Shown piece after piece: positions 43,211 to 56,331 of a DNA stretch of 64,000 nt; position 1 is the stretch's first letter, and each line of letters begins with the position of its first letter. The translations under genes were made by a program, and so were the position numbers. This DNA comes from Ligustrum vulgare (lineage: Eukaryota > Streptophyta > Magnoliopsida > Lamiales > Oleaceae). The stretch spans positions 25,940,639 through 26,004,638 of the forward strand of contig OY743184.1 of assembly GCA_963555705.1 (NCBI GenBank), read 5' to 3'. The notes beneath the pieces are model-generated. The model made no database searches. It was not told the origin of the DNA and saw only the letters and a list, made by a program, of their open reading frames with translations.

Positions 43211-44387
43211 TTAGGGGTGCACAAATAAATCGTCAAACCGCAAAACCAAATCAAATGCAAAAAATTATTTTGTTTTGGTTTGAAAAAATTTCAAACCGCC
43301 TTAAATGGCTTGTTTTTTGGTTTCAATTGTCAAAACCGAGGTTTCAAATCGTCAACCCACTTAATTTTTAAAATAAAAAAGAAAGACAAACGTTCAATTT
43401 TAAAAACATGCATCACACTTTTTATTCTTAACAAACCAAAATTAAGGAGTCAAATATTAATTTGTTCAAACTCATCACCATTTGAAAAGAATTCTTAGTC
43501 CTACATTTCATAATGAATAATGTTATTTGTAGTCCCTCAGTATCCGTAGTTGCCCACATGACATCATGTGTATGGTGGTTGCATGGTGGCAATGGAAATT
43601 AATTTTTTTTCTTTTTTTTTTTCTTTAAATTGTTAGTTGTTACAATCACCACTTACATGATGACACGTAGCGTGACTACGAGTAGTGAGTGACTACGAGT
43701 AGTGAGTGACTACAAATGGAATCACTCTTTCCTAACATTATCTAAGACATTTTTTTAAAATAAAATTTTTAAGCTAAGAATTAACTAAAGTTTATTTAGA
43801 AAAATTTAAATGTTTGCTTCATATAATTATTTTGTTTATCAACATGAATTGATTTACTATGTAACTTTTAGATATTGCAATAATTATTATTTTTTATCTA
43901 CATTCAGTATTAGATCTACATGCAATTGTCATTTATTGTAGACTGTTTTTCATATTTGCATGATAGAAAGTTAGTATATGATCGTTCTGACAAATGTGAA
44001 CAAAGACATCCTTCTATGTTTTATTACGATGGTTTATGGCTACATGAGTGTTTAATGTATTTATTCTTTCGTATAAGATGTTATTTGTTATATAAACAAA
44101 TTCTTATTAATTGAATCTCATAAGATATTTTTCAGGGATCAATCATTATATGGTCGATGCATTGAATTTATGGAACAATTATGCATGGATACTATTGTTT
44201 TAACTCGAAATCTTAGACGATTATGTCTTTGAGCTAGTTTGGAATTTATTAATTCATTTGTTAGCAAACTACAATTACAAATCACAAAAATTGGTTTGGT
44301 TCAGTGTGGAAAAAACTCGAACTCTTTTAAACGATTTGATTTGAAATCTTCCTATAAATCGCCCAAATCAAACCGTATTTATCCCTG
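43211..44387. mobile_element. hAT-like non-autonomous element
   Basis: The left end, TTAGGGGTGCACAAATAAATCG, and the right end (reversed CCAGGGATAAATACGGTTTG) are similar inverted termini. Both are followed by degenerate AAACCGC / GATTTGA words typical of hAT MITEs in plants. Flanks share GGGTATGA (43203-43210) and GGGTACAA (44388-44395), an imperfect 8-bp duplication. The small ORF 43920-44114 has no recognised domain. Confidence 0.45.
43503..43740. mobile_element. Small MITE nested in the hAT-like element
   Basis: The left end has AATGTTATTTGTAGTCCCTCAG; the right end, reversed, has GTGATTCCATTTGTAGTCACTCAC, forming a clear inverted pair. Near the right end the 17-bp word ACTACGAGTAGTGAGTG is repeated in tandem (from 43675). 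The interior has A/T tracts and no ORF. Confidence 0.45.
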
Positions 44388-44706
44388 GGGTACAATAGTT
44401 ATTCACAATAATTAATTTACAGCAAAATCTTAATTTTAATTAACACGGTAAAAGCATAAAATAATTTGTTATGCCACTTGCATTTATTTATTTTACTAAT
44501 GTAAATTTATTTTCAGAAATTAATCGTTGGGATGGAGGAAAATTTAAATCAGAAAATAAACACATCTGAACCCTAAATAAACCCTATTCGGAACGGTGAC
44601 ATTTATAATTCACGAATTGTATAGCGATTAAATGTTATGTGAAAATACCCGTCTGGAATCTTAACTCTTCTTTCTGTTTCGCTCTCGAGAATTATCGTGG
44701 ACTGAG

Positions 44707-47700
44707 ATGACTTCACTTTCAGAACTCAACGACGATATAGTTCGCAGCATGTCAATCGGAGCCGTCTTCTCGGATTTTGTTTGTACTCTGTTTTCGAAGT
44801 TTTTTTTTTTTTCCCACTGAATTTACTTTTCTATTATGCTTAAGTTATGATTATTCACTTTAAGTATTTGTATTAAATGGAAAATTCGTTTTGCGGCTAT
44901 CTGGAAATGTGTGTAGTATCTGTAAGCGTGTATACATGTACTTTGGTATAATGCTGTTCAAATGAATTTTATTTTTCTGTTGATATTTAGATTGAAGTAC
45001 ACTGGATGATCAGGTTTTGGAACATTGGTTTAACTCCAGAATATATGCTTGTCTTGCTCAGGGCGGTAAAATAAATTCCATTGATTTCCATAGGACGGCT
45101 GATTTATTAGTAACAGCTAGTGATGACGATTCAGTGCGACTTTATGACATCACAAGTGCCAGGTAAGACCTCAACAGGCCATAAGTACTCTGCAACCCCG
45201 TCAAACCCACATCCCCTTTCATTGGAGGATTGTTCCATTAACAATTTTGTATAAAACTCAGGTTGCTGAAAACAACTTACCACAAGAAGCATGGAGCTGA
45301 TAGGATATGTTTTACTCATCACCAAAGTTCTGTTATATGTTCTTCAAAGCACAATTTGGATTCCGATGGAGGTTATTGGCTTTAACCATAAATTTATAAT
45401 TTTTGAAACTAATCTAATTTCTGACATTTTTCTCTTCGCATTTGTTTTTGTTGCAGAAATATTGCGGTATCTATCTATGTATGACAATAGGTGCCTTCGT
45501 TACTTTAAGGGTCACAAAGAGAGGTGAGATCTCATGCCTTACTTGGTTTCTCTTCCATTGAGTGTTTATATTAGGAGAGTGAGATTGCTACAATAAGGAG
45601 CTCTACATTGCATATTTACTAAGGTTGGTCTAGACATTTTTACTTGGACAAATTCTAATGCAGGGAAATCCATTCACGTATTTTCATCCCATGTAATTTT
45701 CAGTAGATGTTACTAGCAAGGTGGAAAATGAGGTGGCATTCCAATTCCATGGAATTCAAATTCCCATACCCCACCCCACCCCCCAAAAAAAAAAAAAAGA
45801 ATCCAATTCCATGGAATTCAAGCAAAAAAGGTGGAATTTGTGAGTGGGTGGAATTCAAATTCCATGGAATTGGAATTGGAATGTGTGTTTGATTGGAATA
45901 TGGCAAATATGGGTGGAAAATGTATTTTTAATGGAATTGGATTCTCAATCAAACACTACCTTATATTCTTTGAGTTTGTTGAAAATATATTATATACTTG
46001 TCTCACAAAGTCTTAAGAAGTTTGTCCTCTTTTACTATTGGTTCTAGCAATTACTCCTTCCAATAGCACTCGGAGTCCATGCAACTATCTAACATATTTC
46101 GATAGCAAGATTTAGGTAGACTATTTACTGTCACCCTGAGAAAGTTTTCCTCCCTTGTTGCATTCTCATGTTGATTCTGGTTTGTATTGTGAAATTCAAG
46201 GCAGAATCAACATTACAGAACTAATGTGATCGCTAGTAAAATTGTAAAATTACATCTGGTGCATGTCCTTATCTGTGAAACATCTTCTCTCCAATGCTGC
46301 ATGTCAAGAGTTCATTGTGCAGCAGAATTTGCTAAGTAGCGTTTGATGCCGACCATTCTATGGATGCTAAATAAAGCTCATGATGCCAACCATTCTATGG
46401 ATTTACTAACTTCAATTTGGCTGTAGGGTTGTGTCTCTCTGCATGTCTCCAGTCAACGACAGCTTCATGTCTGGTTCACTTGATCATAGCGTCCGGATAT
46501 GGGATGTTCGTGTAAATTCCTGTCAGGTTGGGATTTAATTTTTGTTGATCAAACCTAGCTATCTCCTTAAAGATGATTGGACAAATAATTCTTGCTCGGC
46601 AGATTATACTAGGCGTCACAGAGAGACTTGTTCTTTTTGGCTTTGAGAAGTTTATTTGGCTTCAGTATTACAGGGGAGACTTTGTGGATGTTTTAACCTC
46701 TGACTTCGAATAAGAGAATATTCTTTTATCTAGTGCATTGTGGCAGTTTAGTAAACAAAATGCGCATATATTGTTATGAAAATTGCAGGCACGCAAAACC
46801 ACTAAAACGCCCCAGTTTTTGCCTTTTTGGCAGCTGCGCAGTATTGAATTGACTTTTTCTTTATTTATACAAATTAAAATACACAATTGTGATATGTGCT
46901 CACTCTTTTAGTTTTCAGGGAATATTACATCTACGAGGTAGGCCTACTGTTGCTTATGATCAACAAGGCCTTGTCTTTGCAGTGGCTATGGAAGGAGGTG
47001 CCATCAAATTATTTGATTCTAGATCATATGACAAGGTTTGCACTTTTGACAAAGTAGCTTATGTATACGAACTGATTCTTTTATCGTAATCTTCAATTTC
47101 TGTTTAGGGTCCCTTCGACACTTTTCTAGTGGGTGGAGATACCGCCGAGGTCAGTGATATTAAATTCAGCAATGATGGTAAATCAATGCTTTTGACAACA
47201 ACAAACAACAGTATTTACGTCCTTGATGCATATGCTGGAGAGAAGGTTAGTCTGATTCTGTCTTGTTGACTTGTCCATCATAGTGCATAAGATATTGTAC
47301 GATAAGACCTTATACAATATACTTGGTCGTTGAAAATATAGCTTCTGCGGTGGGGTGTTCATTGTTGTGACAATGTATACCATTTTAAAATGTTCAAATT
47401 TTTCTGTTGCAGAAATGTGGTTTTAGTGTGGATCCTTCCACAGATACAACAATAGAGGCAACATTCACCCCTGATGGTCAATATGTGGTTTCTGGTACCA
47501 CTTCTTTCCCTTGTCATTATTAGTACTAGAGGTAACACATTGGTGATTGTTAATTTGGTAGTTTGATGTTGACAGTACGCTATTATATATCCGTAATAAC
47601 AATAGTTGTTGAAGCTTGTGGACTATTTCCTTAGGATAGGTATTCCCTTAGGATAGGTGAGGCAAGCTTTGTTTTCAAACATCAGGCCATAATTACAGCA

Positions 47701-49556
47701 ACGTCTCCAAAATATAAAATGGACACCTGCTACTTAGGTATTAGAATTTCTAGGGACTTTTTACGGCCTCATGGCACTCAATTCTGCTGGTATTTATTTG
47801 TGACATTGTAACTGTAATTAGTTCTTGGTTTGGTTCCAGGTTCTGGGGATGGAAATCTTCATGCGTGGAGAATCGATACACCATACAAGGTAACTTTCCC
47901 GTCCCTGTGTCCAGTATGATGTAATCACACCATTTTGACGTATGACAATGGAAGCTTTTGTGAATTTCACACAAATACTGCCAACAAAGACAGTTTGATA
48001 AGCCTGTTATAGGTTGTGGGCCCTTACATCTGTAAATTTTTAATGCTCTTTGTCTTTCGATATGCTATTAGTAAAAGGGAATTTACGGAAGTACCTAACT
48101 GCCCATATCAAGTTCCAAGCGGTAAGCTTCTGATGATGCTTTATTCCTTCCCATAGAAGTAATTGATGCGAACGTTTAGGTCATGAATTTAATGATTTAC
48201 TCGGGTATTGTTGCCAGATACAAAATAAACACAATGAAATCCAAAGAACTGTGTGTCCTGCACCTGAAATTCTCTCCGTTGCATTTCGCTTGTTCCCACT
48301 TCTCCCTCCTGTCCTTTCAAAACAGGCATCCAGTAGTGTGCACTGCCCAGCCCCTTCCCTTCCCAATATGTGTCCACACACACTAAGTGCATGTTCTGTT
48401 CGCAGCATTGGGATGGATTAGATAGTGTAATTAAAAACATTAGCTTCGTGTCCTTCCTTAGTTGTTAAATACTATCCATTCCTCCCTACTAAACATTCAA
48501 AATAGGCTTTCAATGAGGAAGGCAAAGCAGTTGGAATCATGCGGGAAGAAATAGTATTCCAATGAATGGAAATTGATATAAAACCCATAATGGGTATGCT
48601 ATAAAACCCACAACCACCCCCCCTATGGGTGGGTGGGCAGTGGGCCCATCCACCCATAACCAATTCTCATCCGACATGTGTCGGATGGGTGCCATATCTA
48701 GTGCCATTGTGGGCACTAGATCAATTCCAATGAATTTTCTGTTCAAACCTTTTTTCTTTGGGTGGGATGGTGGTTGGGGAGTTGTGAGGGTTTAACTTCT
48801 CCTCCAGTAACTGTTATTACTTATTAGTCAGACCTGGCAGCTTAGGATTTTGCATGAAATGAACATTGTGCTCAAAAGTACTTTCTCATTCCTCGGGTTA
48901 TTTGTATTTTGATCTTGATAGGACTCTTCCTGTCAGCAAATCACATCTGCCATACTACTCTTTTATGTAGGGCTTGGTGTGGATTTAGCCAGTACCATAG
49001 ATGAAAATTTCCCACATTCTGCCATAACACACCCCTAGTTGGCATCTTGATTTATCATATACAGCGTTAAAATTTTACTTATATAAGTTAATAAGTAATT
49101 GTTTTGGGTGAAAGCTGAAAATAAGCTACTTAATTTGACATTGATCAGTGAGGTAAGAGTTATTTCGAGTATTAGATTTTGTATGAGAGACAAAAAGTAA
49201 CATATTAAAAATGTTTGAGAATAAAAAGTTATTTAAACGTAACTTTCTTTCTAAGCTTAGCCAAACGTGTGGAGTAGGATGGTTGGATAACCATAATGTT
49301 TATAGAATTGTTTTTATGTAGATTTTTGCTGCTTATGATATGATTTGGACATTTTGTTATTCATTTGAAGGCGGCATCCTGGGATAGCTACATAGGTGTC
49401 GCATCTTGCTTAAAATGGGCACCTCGTAGAGTCATGTTTGCTGCTGCATCCTCAGTACTCGCCTTTTGGATACCAAACGACAGCAAGGCAACCTCTGAAC
49501 CTGGGGCTTTGCATTCCGAATTGGGAGGTCAACCCGAGCAAATTACTCTAAAATGA
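44707..49556 (+). CDS. S2LB: WD40 protein of the SWD2/WDR82 family (COMPASS subunit), ten exons
   Basis: This is the only ordinary host gene here. SWD2/WDR82 proteins are nuclear WD40 scaffolds of the COMPASS H3K4 methyltransferase and of RNA 3'-end machinery; plants have S2La and S2Lb, and I infer the S2Lb type. Ten exons with GT-AG introns: 44707-44778, 45062-45162, 45262-45371, 45457-45523, 46427-46526, 46919-47035, 47108-47245, 47413-47494, 47840-47889, 49371-49556. They total 1023 nt, giving 340 residues, the normal length. The start reads [22 protein letters not shown] repeats are visible: [68 protein letters not shown] and [12 protein letters not shown]. The frame is intact throughout, so the gene is probably active. 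Introns 4 and 9 carry transposon-like inserts. Confidence 0.93.
45720..45960. repeat. Palindromic MITE-like sequence in intron 4
   Basis: CATTCCAATTCCATGGAATTC at 45735 and AATTCCATGGAATTGGAATTGGAATG at 45858 are inverted and each is itself palindromic (CCATGG centre). Between them are C-rich and A-rich runs. No coding sequence is present. The host exon frame is unaffected. Confidence 0.45.
48490..48750. repeat. Possible degenerate MITE in intron 9
   Basis: The block has CCCATAATGGG, CCCATCCACCCAT and CCGACATGTGTCGG palindromic words and is bounded by similar CAATGAATGGAAATTG and CAATTCCAATGAATTT words in opposite orientation. No clear target duplication was found. Intron 9 (47890-49370) is otherwise unremarkable. 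Confidence 0.3.
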
Positions 49557-50283
49557 GATCTTAGTTTCATCCAATTTTTACTATTCGGTTTTGTATACTC
49601 TTCTTTACTGTGCTTTCTCCTCTTCTTGTGCTTCGACTAGGAGTCCTTTTTTTGGGTGATTTCTCGACTTGATCTCAAGATTTTAGAATTTGATGTCTTA
49701 TGAGTCATTGTTTATGGCTCAGTACTTAAATTGGTTTAGATATTAAACGAAGATTTGCAAGAAACTTTTCCATAAACTCTCTTTGAATGGTCAGAAAAAA
49801 AAAAAGGTACTTTTTCAAGTTTTCATTTAATAACTGATTTCGTTTAGTCTAACCAATAATTAATTCTATTTTCTCAAAACTTGTGTTAAACTTGAAGAGA
49901 GCCCAGATGAGTAAATATTCGATTTCAATATGCTGCTAGTAGATGTTCATTTTAATATAGTTTACTACATTTTGCGATCATGCTTTATTCTTTCATTTGA
50001 TCATGCTTTATTCTTTCATTCGAGCAAAGACGAAGAGAAGAGTGGAATCCATCAATTTATTATGTGAAAATTACATCCACGTTTACATTTCAACTTCCTA
50101 ATTCAAAAATATAATTTCAAACTTTTTATTCAAAATTCAAATCTAAATCAACTTTTTAATATTATTAAATTAAAATGAACTTATTTAACCCTTAACCCCC
50201 CCCTCCCCCCCCACCCAAAATTACGCCACAGCATCACCCACCCTATAGCCCCTATTTTCCTTCATTTTTGGTATCATGAAAAG
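49557..50283. other. 3' flank of the WD40 gene
   Basis: The 3' UTR presumably lies in the first 200-300 bp; no unambiguous polyadenylation signal was chosen. A 24-bp tandem duplication (ATCATGCTTTATTCTTTCATT) lies at about 49978-50023, and C-rich (CCCCCCCTCCCCCCCC) text at 50197-50212. Confidence 0.4.
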
Positions 50284-50291
50284 AATGGGGG

Positions 50292-50942
50292 TAGAGATGT
50301 CAATGTCTAGGGTATGGGTCGGGTATGGAAAATTCATACCCTACCCATTAGATATTTATAATACTCATACCTTACCTATATAGCTACTTAAGAGTAGCAG
50401 GTCAGTTGCGGGTATGCTTTTATACCCATTTAAAATCCGATACATATTTTAATTTTAATAATTCTTTTTTTTTTTTTTTTTTGACATTGGTAATGTGTGT
50501 GTGTATATATATAGAATACTTGTTCAACAATAACATAAGTATTTAATTATAATTTTTTCATGAATTTTCACATGTAATATACTAATTAACAATCTCTGCG
50601 TAACATAAAAATATCAAAATGAAGTAAAAGTATAATAACATTCATTGTCCAAAAATAAATAGATCTCAATTGTACAAAAATAAGCAAATATCAAAAAATT
50701 CACTTGTTTAAAATTATATACTGTTAAAATTTAAATACAATAATTTTTTTTTAAAAAAAAATTAATGGGTATATGGGTTGAGTATGAATTTCTCTACAAT
50801 ACACATATCCTACCCATACCCATATCGAATTTCTAAATTTACACTTATACCCTACCCACAAATCGATTGGGTCGGATAATCTCTACCCACTTGTATTGAG
50901 TACTCAACGGGTTGTGGGTTCTGAGTTTTGTTGCCAACCCCA
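50292..50942. mobile_element. hAT-type MITE with 8-bp target duplication
   Basis: The 651-bp block starts TAGAGATGTCAATG and its other end, reversed, starts TGGGGTTGGCAACA. It is flanked by AATGGGGG at 50284-50291 and 50943-50950, an exact 8-bp duplication as made by hAT transposases. The interior has GGGTATGGGTCGGGTATGG-type words near both ends in opposite orientation, usual for hAT MITEs, and is otherwise AT-rich without ORFs. Confidence 0.8.
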
Positions 50943-50950
50943 AATGGGGG

Positions 50951-52660
50951 AAGCTATAAGGTCACCAGCGAAATAAAAATCGTTGTCACCCATGGGTCCT
51001 CCGCTGAAGGAAGATTCGGGGCGAGGGTAATACTGGTAAGCCCAGAGAATCATAAGTTGCACAACGCGGTTTGCTTCGGCTTCAAAGCCTTGAACAATGT
51101 TGCGGAATACGATGCACTCTTGACTAGACTAAGGCTTGCAATAGCTCTGAAAATTAAGTCATTAGCGGCAAACAGTGATTCGCAACTTGTTGTAAGCTAA
51201 GTTAACGGGCAATTCACTACTAAGGAGCCAGCTATGATTGCGTATTTAAGAAAAGTGAAAGACTTAGCCGCCCATTTCGAAAAGATCGAACTGCTTCATA
51301 TCCCTAGAATTGAGAACTCAAATGCGGATGCCTTGTCTAAACTGGCAAGCAGTAAGGACGCCGAGCTCCTCAATATGGTGCCAATTGAACATCTACTAGT
51401 CTTCTCCACTGAACTGGGGGCAGAGATTTTGGTGATAGAAGAGGAGGGTTCTTGGATGACTCCTATTGTGGCCTATTTGAAGTATCAAACTTTACCAGAC
51501 GAGCCAGAAGAAGCTCGGAAACTACAAAGGTATGCCGTCAATTTTGTCCTTTTGGATGGTTTACTTTATAAACGGAGCTATACCTCTCTTTTGCTACGAT
51601 GTGTCGGACCAGATGAAGAACAATATATAATGAAGGAAATTCATGAGGGAATTTGTGACAACCATGCTGGAGCGTTATCGTTGGCCCGGAAAGCCCTGAA
51701 GCAGGGGTATTTTTGGCCAACTATGCGAAAAGATTCACATAACTTCATCCGACGATGCGAAAAATGTCAAAGGCATGCAAACATACCACATCGGCCTCAT
51801 CATGAATTGACGGTGGTAACCAGCCCCTGGCCCTTTGCGAAGTGGGGGTCGATATTATTGGCCTATGCCCCGAGGCATTGGAAACAACTCTTTCGAAATA
51901 GTTGCAATAGACTACTTCACCAAATGGGTCGAGGCAGAGCCCCTGATGAGGATCACTGAAGCCAACACTTCCAAGTTCATCTAGAAGAACATTATATGCA
52001 GGTTTGGAGTTCCACACTCTTTGGTTAGTGACAATGCAAAACAGTTCAAAAATAGAAGTATTGACAAATTGTGTGATGATTTGGGAATCTGCTACTTATT
52101 TTCATCTCCACACTACCCACAGGCAAATGGGCAAGTCGAGGCTGTGAAAAAAACCATAAAAAAATACTCTAAAAAGGAAATTGGAATCATAGAAGGGTGC
52201 GTGGGTGGATGAGCTCCTACAAATCTTATGGGCACTTCGGACTACCACATACACTGCAACAGGGGAAACGCCGTTCTCCATGGCGTATGGATCCGAGGCG
52301 ATATGCCCAGTGGAAATTAGAGTGGCTTCCCTTCGTCAAATTCATTATGACGAGGTGATAAATGAAGAAGCTCAAAAGGCAAACTTGGATTTCCTCCTAG
52401 AATAAATGAGAGACTCACATGTGGTGTTGGCCCGGTACCAAGAAAAAAATGGCCCACTACTACAACAAAAGGGTGAAGAAACGATTCTTTAGAATTGGGG
52501 ACCTAGTCCTCAAAAAGGTCCTTCCTTCTACCCAAGAGCCAGGAGTAGGGACTCTTGGTTCTAATTGGAAGGGGCCTTATAAAGTCATCGATGAGGTAGT
52601 ACCCTGTACTTACAAGATAGAAGACCTATCTGGGGTTCCCCTGCATAATCCTTGAAACAC
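50951..52660 (+). pseudogene. RNase H end and integrase of the second Tat element
   Basis: The first piece (to 51200) reads EIKIVVTHGSSAEGRFGARV and NNVAEYDALLTRL; the family Asp of the DGSSN motif is replaced. Next (51234-51959) are HIPRIENSNADALSKLASSK, then HEGICDNHAGALSLARKAL and FIRRCEKCQRHAN (integrase zinc site). The core is frameshifted near 51860. 52021-52212 has VSDNAKQFKN and HYPQANGQVEAVKKTIKKY, retaining Asp and Glu. The tail at 52419-52655 has RVKKRFFRIGDLVLKKVLPS and NWKGPYKVIDEV. Multiple stops and frameshifts. Confidence 0.85.
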
Positions 52661-53429
52661 GGATCATTTTCGCCGCTATTTTCAATAAAATCAACTTTCC
52701 TTTAGTATGTAATATCCTCGCATGACTTAACGATGATTGTATAATGAAGGGCTACCTAGTGAAACTTTGTTATTTGCAAAGAATTATGCTTTAAGAAATT
52801 GTTGAAGCTAATTTCGATGAAAGTGCAAATCCAGTGGTGAAATTCGACGGACCTCATTGAAATAAGTTATAAATGTTTTAAGTTCAATCCCATTAAATTT
52901 TCTCAAAAAAAAAAAAAAAAAAATGAAAACTAAGCATCCAGATGCCTCAATGAAGATACCAATGCTTTTGACTTATGAAGAACATCACTTCTCTTATACT
53001 GAACAAACAACAGTAAAATGTCGGATTGCTATGATTAAACCTTCTATGCAAGGGACTCTTGTGAACCCACCAAGCATTTGTCGTGCCTCGGCCAAAGGTG
53101 GTAAACCACCAACTGTGATCCTTTGTCAAAAATAGCAAACTAGGTAAACTAGTGCACCCTAGGGACTGTGGTGTCGGCAGAACTAAATACTTCTCAATCA
53201 GACCTATTCAGTAAACATAAATGTCTTGAACTGACTAAGTGTGAGGGACTATCAAATGGAATGAAAATGAAAATTCATGCATACAAAGGAGGCTGAAAGA
53301 TTGATTTGTCGAAGAAGTTGCATTGAAATAATTAATTACATTGAAATGTTTAAGTAGAAAAGAAATTACATTGTTCAAAGGAAAATTATTTAAAAATAAA
53401 AAATAATGACAAGTAAAAAGGATCAAGAA
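52661..53429. other. Spacer between pol and antisense region, second Tat element
   Basis: AT-rich with an A(18) run at 52905. Small ORFs on both strands (about 52923-53138) have no recognised domain. This corresponds to the spacer that holds a minisatellite in the first Tat element, but no array is seen here. Confidence 0.4.
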
Positions 53430-55700
53430 GGAGGGACATCATCTCCAGCGTCGCCACCGGATGCAATCTGGGAGGGCTCGACAGGATCAATAACAGGGCC
53501 ACTTTCTTCAGTGTCTTCCAGCTCGGGATAAAAAGCCTAGATGTTGGAAAGATCCAAATAAGGGAATTTTTCCTTTACATCCCTTAAAGCCATCCGGACA
53601 CTAATGTTACCAAAGATCCGCTGCATGAGCCCATACTCTTCAATATTTTCAAAGGTATCCTTAAAGTTCTGAATACCTTTGGCAACTTTGGCCTCCACAC
53701 TGTGCTCCAGAAGCTTGAGCACCTCTTCTAAAGAGGCCAAAGATCCCGCATCCTTTTTCCTAATTTCCCTTTCCTCCTCCAGTGCCTTCTTTAGATCGAC
53801 GACCTCATCGAAGAGCTTGCCCTTCAGAGCGTTAGATTCCGCCAAGGCCTCGGAAGTTACCGCTTGTGCTTGGCAGGCGTTGTCATACTTTTTGCAAAGA
53901 TTGGCCACGTCTGCCTCTGAGGAGTGGAGGTCTTTCTTTAATCGCTCATTATCTTCTTTAAGAGCTCTGAATGAGCTCTTCGCCTCATGAAGAGATTTTC
54001 GAGTGGAGGAGAGGGCTTCCTTCGGATCTTTAATCTATTGCACAATGCCATCCGCGTTGCGCAGAGCTATTTTAGCACTCACCTTCCTGTGCTCAAGTTC
54101 CTTAACTGGCCCCTCCATATCATTCGCTAAAGCTAGGGTCTTCGTACTCAGGGCCTTGATGGCGAGCAGCATCTGGCTAGGTGAGCTCTTGGAAGAAAAT
54201 GATTCCCACCATTTTTTCCAATAGCTATCCATCGCAATAGCCGCCTTAGCAGCATACCCCGGAAGGAACGCCCGGCCATCAGAATCCAAAATGAATGGCT
54301 TAGGGACAAGGCCCTCTTTAATCCGAGCCATCTCCAAAGCAGTCTCTTGGTCAACTCTCTCCACATGGCTGGAAGGGGATGCGTGTAATGCCTCGGCACT
54401 TTCACCTGATTCGGGCAGGTCAGCAGGAGGAACGCTTGAAGGAACCTCCATTCCACTGGGCTGACCCTTACCACCCCTTTTAATCTTTTCAAAGGTGGTT
54501 GCTCCTCGACGGACACTTCCATCGCCTCGTCTTCATCAACACTCACCACTTCAGGAAGAGCTTGTGGGATCCTCGCTTGCTCCTTTTTCCTGGTTTTCTT
54601 TTCCTTCTCCTGCCCTTCAGCCAGTTTGCGGCCATGTTCCTTCTTTGCAGCAAGAAGTTGTGGTTTAGGTTGTACTGTGGCAGATGAGGCTGGAAGAGAC
54701 GGTGGATCAAGCGGCCTGGGAGCAGAGGCGTCTTCAAATGCCTCCCTTGAGGCTTCAGTAGTCCTCTTGGTAGCCTCCAGATGAAAGCCGCAAAGACGGA
54801 TCTTTGCTTCTTCTCCTCTAAACTCCCTGTAGCCAGAACGGGAGGAATCTTCTTGGCCTTTAGACCCTTTAAGGATATCTTGGGAAATTCTCTCGATCCT
54901 GCAAGGAGCATGCTAAGTCAAGAAATACAAAATAAGCTGACATATTGATACAAGAGAAAGAAGTGGATAGACCTATATCCTGCATTAAACTGTCCTTGAC
55001 GAAGAGCCTCTTGGAAGATATAACTTTTTGGAAGTCACCGCGGTATTCAAATAGATTCTTCACAACCTCCAGGTCCTCCATAGGAAGCTGGTAGGCGTAA
55101 AAAAAAAAGCAATACATAAGTATAGGAGGTAGGAAGGTGCCGGATCTAAAATGGCTGTACACCCATATAAGAGAACATAAGAACTCACGGGGGGAAAGAA
55201 AGGGTTCGGGGAACTGTTATTTCAGGGACAGGATCTGAAGGGGTATACCGCCAGTCGACACTGACCCAAAATCATTGGGTCCTCCAATTCTTGAGGGACG
55301 TTGGATGCCCCGTGATGATGGGAGGATACTGGTCTCGGTGAGTTAAATAATACCAGTCTTCACATCTGGACTTTTGTCTTTCTCTCTCCTCGCGGTTTTC
55401 TTCAGCACATAAAGGGTGTGGATGATATGAAGAGAAATCAGATGCTTCGGAATGACTTCTTGCCAAATTAACCAAGTCCCCACTACTTAGGTCCAAAAAT
55501 TCGGGGCTACTTGGTAAGGGAATACATTGTAACTGCGAAGGAGGGCTCTGAAAAATGGGTGGAGGGGCAAGCTCATCCCGCATAAAAAGGCGTCAAGAAA
55601 CACTGCCACTTGGCCATCTGGAGGGCAGCAGGGTCGGTATGATGGACTCGGATGAATAAACCTTATCTCCCAAGGCATCCTATAAACCAATGACACCTCG
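53430..55700 (-). pseudogene. Antisense gene of the second Tat element, broken
   Basis: Minus-strand pieces in order from 55696: PDGQVAVFLDAFLCGMSLPL and HPFFRALLRSYNVFPYQVAP, matching the PF04195-like segment of the first Tat's antisense gene. Next come a Lys/Arg-rich piece (54543-54911) and FILDSDGRAFLPGYAAKAAI (54035-54451). After a stop at about 54035 comes a long coiled coil (KALEEEREIRKKDAGSLASL onward, 53537-53908). The domain order (head, basic, coiled coil) repeats that of 39254-41144, but several frameshifts and stops are present. Confidence 0.7.
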
Positions 55701-56282
55701 GAAATGTTGTTCCCCCTAACCTCTGTCTTAACTTCGTTTGACTCCCACTATTCCGGCCAAGGCAGGTGGTCAACGTGATAGCCAGAAACTTTATTAACGT
55801 AATCCACCTAGTCCTCTACCTGGGAAATCTCCTCTGCGGTCAAGCCTAATTCCTCCCTATGGGCCCTAAACGGGGCCCTTACTCCCAAGTGAGATTCTGA
55901 TGCTCCATACGAAGTGCCCGCCGTATCCTTCCCCTTAAAATACTGTTTTTTCTCGCGTCAAATCTCTTGTAATGACGCCTCTTCTTGAGTCGATAACTTG
56001 GCCATGTATGGTTGAGATGAGTCTCCTTTGCTGTCAGAATCACTTGAAGATATTACGTTACAGACCGTCGTTCTCTTTTCTTCCTACGCTCCCTAAAAAG
56101 ACGGGAGCTAAATACTAAGCAGGACACAGGACAAAAACCCCTTATAGGGTCCGCTACCACCATCAACTCCTTCAGATCCACTTCCCCAGATCCTTCCATG
56201 TTCCCCAAAACCAAACTTACCCCCAAAGGTAACACGCAAAAAGAAGTACACTTCATGCACTCCAGAAAAAATAAAAAAAATA

Positions 56283-56331
<49 letters not shown>

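Noticed and set aside
43920..44114. 64-aa ORF as a hAT transposase fragment
   Set aside because: No transposase motif can be recognised.
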